Below are positions 60,011 to 64,000 of a stretch of DNA of 64,000 nucleotides, piece by piece. The position numbers and the translations under genes were made by a program. Source of the stretch: CAZHBA01 sp964530225 (GTDB taxonomy: Bacteria; Pseudomonadota; Alphaproteobacteria; UBA6615); NCBI GenBank assembly GCA_964530225.1, contig CAZHBA010000104.1, positions 1-64,000 on the forward strand. The letters run 5' to 3'. The notes beneath the pieces are model-generated. The model saw nothing but the letters and a program-made list of their open reading frames with translations. It was not told where the DNA came from and searched no databases. How positions within the stretch are numbered: position 1 is the stretch's first letter; the number at the start of each line of letters is the position of its first letter.

Positions 60011-62089
60011 TTATGGCCGAACCTGGAATACCGGGCTGACCAGTTTGCAGTTTAGCCGTTCGCGCAGCGTTCCCGTCCGCATCGCATCTTTGAGTTCAGG
60101 AAGGACGCGCGCATAGGCCGCTTCGATCAGTGCAAGCGCCCCGGCGTCATGGGCATAGCTCATATTGTGACTAGCCGTCAGAAGTACGCCAAGGTTCATC
60201 ATCTCTTTCAGGAAAAAAGTCTTGATCTCAGCGGCGCTGAAGCCGTCCTGCCCGGTAAACGAAACTAAGACCCAAGGATCGATGCCGTTTAGCTGGATTA
60301 CCTCTTGTAAATTGTTGTCGCGCACCAGGATATTCACACGATTACGCAGTTTAGCGCCTTGGCTCCACAGATGCTCAATCACCGGCTCGTCGCGCATCTT
60401 TTTCAAAGTTGCCAACCCCGCCGCCAAAGACAAAGTCTCACCGCCAAACGTCGCCGAAAGAAACACCTCGCGCGCTTCGGCCATGACATCAGCACGCCCA
60501 GCGAGGCAGGACAAAGGATGCCCATTAGCCATGCCCTTGCCGAGGACCGTTAGATCCGGCTGGACGCCGTAATAGGTTTGCGCGCCGCCTAACGCGGTCC
60601 GAAATCCGGTGATCGTTTCGTCGAACACCAAAAGACACCCGTGCTTATCGGCTAGTTGGCGCAAATCAGTAAGGTAGCGATTTCCGGTGTCATAGTCCGG
60701 AACCACCGGCTCCAGCATGACGCACGCCACTTTGCCATCTAGCGTCTTTAGGATGTCCTCGATTTCGCAAAGATCGCCGGAGGCGACCATGTGGGTCAAC
60801 TCATGGCTTTGCGGAGGAACGCCACGATTGCGCACCGTCGTTCCAATGTACCAGTCCTGCCAACCGTGATAGCCGGTGACCAGGACATGATCGCCGCCGG
60901 TAAAGGCGCGCGCCACGCGCACCGCCCCCGAGGTTGCGTCCGTGCCGTTTTTTCCAAACCTGACACTCTGCGCCGAGGGGACGAGCTCGGCGATAAGCTC
61001 GGCCAATTCGCACTCCAGTTCGCTAGCCAAACTCAGACTAACGCCAGCCTTCATCTGCTGACGCACCGCCGCGTCAACATCCGAATCGCAATAGCCGAGG
61101 CTAACGGCAAGGAGCGACATCATCAGATCGACATATTCGTTCCCGTCGATGTCCCAGGCCCGGCACCCCATGCCATGCGACAGAAACAGCGGCGAACGCC
61201 CTTCCGGCAGCACCAGGCGTGACTTACTAAAAGTCTGGCTGGCCAGCGGCACTCTTTGGTCGACCTTGCCTATCGCCATGTTCGAGCGATCATAGTTACG
61301 TTGTGTTTTAGCCCGAGCCTCCAAATCCTCCAGCAAGGCGGCTGGTATTGCATTTCGCGTCCGACCGATTTTATGCGTTACACCGGCATCGGACAGCCGG
61401 TCCTCTTGCGCGGCCACTTCGAGAAAACTCGGCACGTGGTCGGCTAGGAAACATTCAGCAAGCCGGTCGAGAAACTCGAGATCCTCTGGCGTATCCAGGG
61501 TCCAATGTCTGCCGGCGAGCCCCGGCAAGGGACATTCCAGCGTGCGAATTGAAAAGCGGCTTCGGTTCGCCCGTATCCACCGGGTCACATGTTCGCGGTG
61601 CGACGGCAGATCTGCCTCCGTATCTGCCTGGCGCAAAGTTTCGACCCAGAACGCCTCCACATCCAGCCCATCGGGCCACGTCCAAGGAGACGTGTTACAG
61701 GCATAATCACAGCCCGCGTTAATCAACAACCAGGCGACCTGATCGATCACGGCCGGATCGAGAAAGGGACAGTCGGCGGTTAGACGGACAATGACATCGG
61801 CGTCCTGTGCCTCCGCCGCACCCAACATCCGATGAAGCACGTCGCTCTCCGAACCGCGATAGCAAGAAATCCCAGCCTGCTCGCACCAATCGGTGATTGC
61901 CCTATCACCATCCTGGATCGACGTCGCAACAACCACATCATCACACAGCCGAGATCTTCGCGCTGCCTGGACCACCCTTGCCAGCACAGGCTGGCCGCTG
62001 ATCGGCCGAAGCGCTTTTCCCGGCAGCCGACTAGAGCCCATACGGGCCTGAATTACCGCAATCGTTCGATTTCTCGGCTGCTGGCTCAT
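60011..62089 (-). CDS. Fusion: SpsF-like cytidylyltransferase + class III aminotransferase
   Basis: A 692-residue two-domain protein. Residues about 8-240 are a SpsF-type nucleotidyltransferase: AVIQARMGSSRLPGKALRPI, LTADCPFLDPAVIDQV, HREHVTRWIRANRSRFSI. Residues about 265-690 are a PLP-dependent aminotransferase of the glutamate-1-semialdehyde type: RFGKNGTDATSGAVRVARAF, LVFDETITGFRTALGG and TVLGKGMANGHPLSCLAGR with the PLP lysine. This combination suggests transamination and nucleotide activation of one sugar. Start overlaps Gfo/Idh stop (ATGA). Confidence 0.85.
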   Translation of the reverse strand: MSQQPRNRTIAVIQARMGSSRLPGKALRPISGQPVLARVVQAARRSRLCDDVVVATSIQDGDRAITDWCEQAGISCYRGSESDVLHRMLGAAEAQDADVIVRLTADCPFLDPAVIDQVAWLLINAGCDYACNTSPWTWPDGLDVEAFWVETLRQADTEADLPSHREHVTRWIRANRSRFSIRTLECPLPGLAGRHWTLDTPEDLEFLDRLAECFLADHVPSFLEVAAQEDRLSDAGVTHKIGRTRNAIPAALLEDLEARAKTQRNYDRSNMAIGKVDQRVPLASQTFSKSRLVLPEGRSPLFLSHGMGCRAWDIDGNEYVDLMMSLLAVSLGYCDSDVDAAVRQQMKAGVSLSLASELECELAELIAELVPSAQSVRFGKNGTDATSGAVRVARAFTGGDHVLVTGYHGWQDWYIGTTVRNRGVPPQSHELTHMVASGDLCEIEDILKTLDGKVACVMLEPVVPDYDTGNRYLTDLRQLADKHGCLLVFDETITGFRTALGGAQTYYGVQPDLTVLGKGMANGHPLSCLAGRADVMAEAREVFLSATFGGETLSLAAGLATLKKMRDEPVIEHLWSQGAKLRNRVNILVRDNNLQEVIQLNGIDPWVLVSFTGQDGFSAAEIKTFFLKEMMNLGVLLTASHNMSYAHDAGALALIEAAYARVLPELKDAMRTGTLRERLNCKLVSPVFQVRP

Positions 62090-63072
62090 CCACTCACCCA
62101 AAACCCGCTCAGCGCACGCGCATCTGTAGCCTGGCGCAGCGCGTTGAGGGCTTCCCTGCCGTCACAGGGTGGATTATCGCCACCCCGAACGGCGTCGACG
62201 AACTGCGTCAGCACGGCCTGGTATTCCTTGTTCGGTTCGAAGGCGTAGCGAGTCTCGGACTGCGGACTTCCAGTCGCATCGAAACGCTGGAGATATCCTT
62301 GCCGTAGATCCGCAACGATAGCCCCAACCTCGCCAGACACCTCCAGGTATCGACGGCGAACGCGCGACCCAAAATCCAGATGCAGCGATGAAATACACCC
62401 GGCCGCATGCTGTAGAATAACTTCCGCCATGTCTTCTGTTTGAAGCTCCATCACGCCAGTCTTACGCAACACCGCGGACACGGCCTCGGCGGGCCCAAGC
62501 AAATGGTTGGCAAGATCAATCTCGTGAATCACATCGAGAACCACACCTCCGCCGACGACGTCGTTGGCGTATCCTGTCCGGTAGTCGCGATCCGCACGCC
62601 AATCCGGGAGCCAAGATGCGCTGACAAAACGCGCCCAACGGGGTGGTCCGAGTGCTGCTATCTCGGCGGGCAGCGCCGCGACAATTTCGCGTTGGCGCAA
62701 ATTGAAGACGCCGCCAACCTGTAAATGTTGTTTGGTGGCCTGATCCAGAAGGGCCCCCACCGCACCGGGGTCGTGGCCAATGGGTTTCTCGACCAAGGTC
62801 GGAACATCGGCCGACAGACTCAAAGCGAGATCGGCCTGATGCTGGCCGGTGGGTGAAGCCACCAGCGCGATGTCGGCATTCTCCAACGCGTCCTGCGCCG
62901 TGTTAGCCAATGCCAAGCCCAGACCAGCGGCCTGCTCTCGCGCTACATCGCCCGGGTCATAGCCGACAACAGAAAGATCCAGAGCATTAGCGTTTTTGGC
63001 ATGACGCGACCCTATCGAACCCAAGCCGAGAATGGCGATGCGTTCGACCTTTCTCGGCGGAAACTCGCTCAC
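62086..63072 (-). CDS. Gfo/Idh/MocA oxidoreductase
   Basis: A 328-residue NAD(P)-dependent oxidoreductase: ERIAILGLGSIGSRHAKNAN, ASPTGQHQADLALSLSADVP, VEKPIGHDPGAVGALLDQ with the EKP motif and a DVIHEIDLANHLLG segment near residue 184. It probably oxidises or epimerises the sugar. GTG start overlapping the aminotransferase stop (GTGA), so translationally coupled. Confidence 0.9.
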   Translation of the reverse strand: MSEFPPRKVERIAILGLGSIGSRHAKNANALDLSVVGYDPGDVAREQAAGLGLALANTAQDALENADIALVASPTGQHQADLALSLSADVPTLVEKPIGHDPGAVGALLDQATKQHLQVGGVFNLRQREIVAALPAEIAALGPPRWARFVSASWLPDWRADRDYRTGYANDVVGGGVVLDVIHEIDLANHLLGPAEAVSAVLRKTGVMELQTEDMAEVILQHAAGCISSLHLDFGSRVRRRYLEVSGEVGAIVADLRQGYLQRFDATGSPQSETRYAFEPNKEYQAVLTQFVDAVRGGDNPPCDGREALNALRQATDARALSGFWVSG

Positions 63073-64000
63073 GCGGCCGTCTCACCAAGTACTTGGACGA
63101 GGGCGGCGATCACCCGCTCGATGTCCTCGGCCTGCATGTCCACGAATATCGGCAGCGACAGGACGCGGCAGAAATAGCTATCGCCACCAGGCAAGTCGGA
63201 CAGGCCATATCGCTCAACATAATAAGGTTGCCGGTGGACTGGAATATAATGGACCTGGGTGCCAATCCCAGCGTCCCGCAATGCCGTCATGATCTGTCCC
63301 CGTATGGGCGCGAACTCCGGCGTCAGCAGGATCGGATAAAGATGGTAAGAGGGACGGCAGTCGTCGCTCCAACTTATCGGCTGAGCGTAAGATTCCAGCG
63401 CGCCCATATGCGCGTCATAGGAAGCAGCAAGTGCTCTTCGCTGCTCGATAAATTGGTCCAACCGAGCTAGCTGGCTCGTGCCCAGCGCACATTGCAGGTC
63501 GGTCAGGCGATAGTTGAAACCGATCTCCGACATTTGATAGGCGCCAGCATAGCCTGCACCCAGCCCCAGACCAGCGAGAAAATCGGGCGCCGACGCACCT
63601 TCCTCCCGAACCAAACCATGGTTTCGCAGCCGACGAATGCGTTTCGCAAGGAAACTATCGCGGAGCGCGACCGCCCCGCCCTCGCCTGTGGCGATCGACT
63701 TGACGGGATGAAAAGAAAAACACGCCGCGAGGCTTTCCGTACAGGCTCCGACGGTGACCCAGTCTGACAGCTCAGCGGCGTAATACTCCGCACCCAACGC
63801 GTGGCAGGCGTCTTCGACGATCGTCATTTCAGCCGCACGCGCCACCGGCGCCACGGTGGTCAAATCGACGGTTTGCCCGTTGAGGTGCACCGGCAGAACC
63901 ACCGTCGGCCGCAAACCTGGGAAGCGTCGAGGGAGCGTCTCGATACAGGCGGCGAGGTCTTGCTCGCGCATCAGACCCGTTTTGGGGTCCACATCGCAGA
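63069..64000 (-). CDS. DegT/DnrJ/EryC1/StrS aminotransferase, PseC-like (partial)
   Basis: At least 310 residues visible; the N-terminus lies beyond the right edge. PLP aminotransferase marks: VLPVHLNGQTVDL, IVEDACHALGAEYYAAELS, ACFSFHPVKSIATGEGGAVA with the PLP lysine, NYRLTDLQCALGTSQLARLD. The order and the YIPVHRQPYYVE segment near the C-terminus resemble PseC (4-aminotransferase in pseudaminic acid synthesis). Overlaps Gfo/Idh start. Confidence 0.88.
   Translation of the reverse strand, partial: CDVDPKTGLMREQDLAACIETLPRRFPGLRPTVVLPVHLNGQTVDLTTVAPVARAAEMTIVEDACHALGAEYYAAELSDWVTVGACTESLAACFSFHPVKSIATGEGGAVALRDSFLAKRIRRLRNHGLVREEGASAPDFLAGLGLGAGYAGAYQMSEIGFNYRLTDLQCALGTSQLARLDQFIEQRRALAASYDAHMGALESYAQPISWSDDCRPSYHLYPILLTPEFAPIRGQIMTALRDAGIGTQVHYIPVHRQPYYVERYGLSDLPGGDSYFCRVLSLPIFVDMQAEDIERVIAALVQVLGETAA

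Overview
The window looks like a chromosomal segment of a GC-rich alphaproteobacterium, most likely Rhodospirillales-like. The signs are a GcrA cell-cycle regulator, a hemC-hemD-mitofilin-hemY block divergent from tsaD-gpsA, yggT-yggU-folD, a DUF1674 (Sdh assembly) gene, and rsmB-rpe followed by a heparinase II/III gene. The taxon is inferred from gene content and order only.

Layout. 1-7.6 kb: housekeeping genes (folD, DUF167, yggT, tRNA-Ala, sirtuin, RNA phosphodiesterase, a Bax-inhibitor-like protein, SDR, MFS) with an integrase fossil beside tRNA-Ala and an ABC-ATPase fossil. 8-17 kb: accessory catabolism, comprising a meta-cleavage trio (extradiol dioxygenase, hydratase, decarboxylase), an isomerase-thioesterase fusion, an old-yellow-enzyme homologue, a carnitine-dehydrogenase-like enzyme, cupins, a GST and a decayed acetyltransferase. 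17.4-21.5 kb: a compact oxygenase module (two 2OG-Fe(II) oxygenases, a UbiM/UbiH-like flavin monooxygenase, a [2Fe-2S] ferredoxin and a ferritin-like di-iron protein) served by two near-duplicate promoter regions, each with the same FNR/FixK-type box. This is my best candidate for an undescribed system. 21.6-25.2 kb: a small decayed island bounded by a 26-bp direct repeat of the tRNA-Thr 3' end. 25.3-27.8 kb: a truncated, frameshifted flavoprotein gene cut at an integrase 3' fossil, followed by an AT-rich insert.

27.8-42.8 kb is mainly core: hemY, mitofilin, hemD, hemC, tsaD, gpsA, acs, DUF1674, gcrA, rsmB, rpe. 42.9-64 kb is a surface-polysaccharide locus. It has a UDP-sugar dehydrogenase, a cysD fossil with a damaged cysN-cysC fusion, two FkbM methyltransferases, several glycosyltransferases, and a translationally coupled nonulosonic-acid (pseudaminic-like) operon. 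That operon runs from a DegT aminotransferase cut by the right edge through Gfo/Idh, a cytidylyltransferase-aminotransferase fusion, a PIG-L deacetylase, a NeuB-type synthase, an ATP-grasp enzyme, a probable transferase, a GNAT and a PseG-GNAT fusion.

An overall impression is active gene decay: at least ten gene fossils sit among intact neighbours, several at tRNA or integrase scars. All family assignments are by reading motifs; no database search was run.
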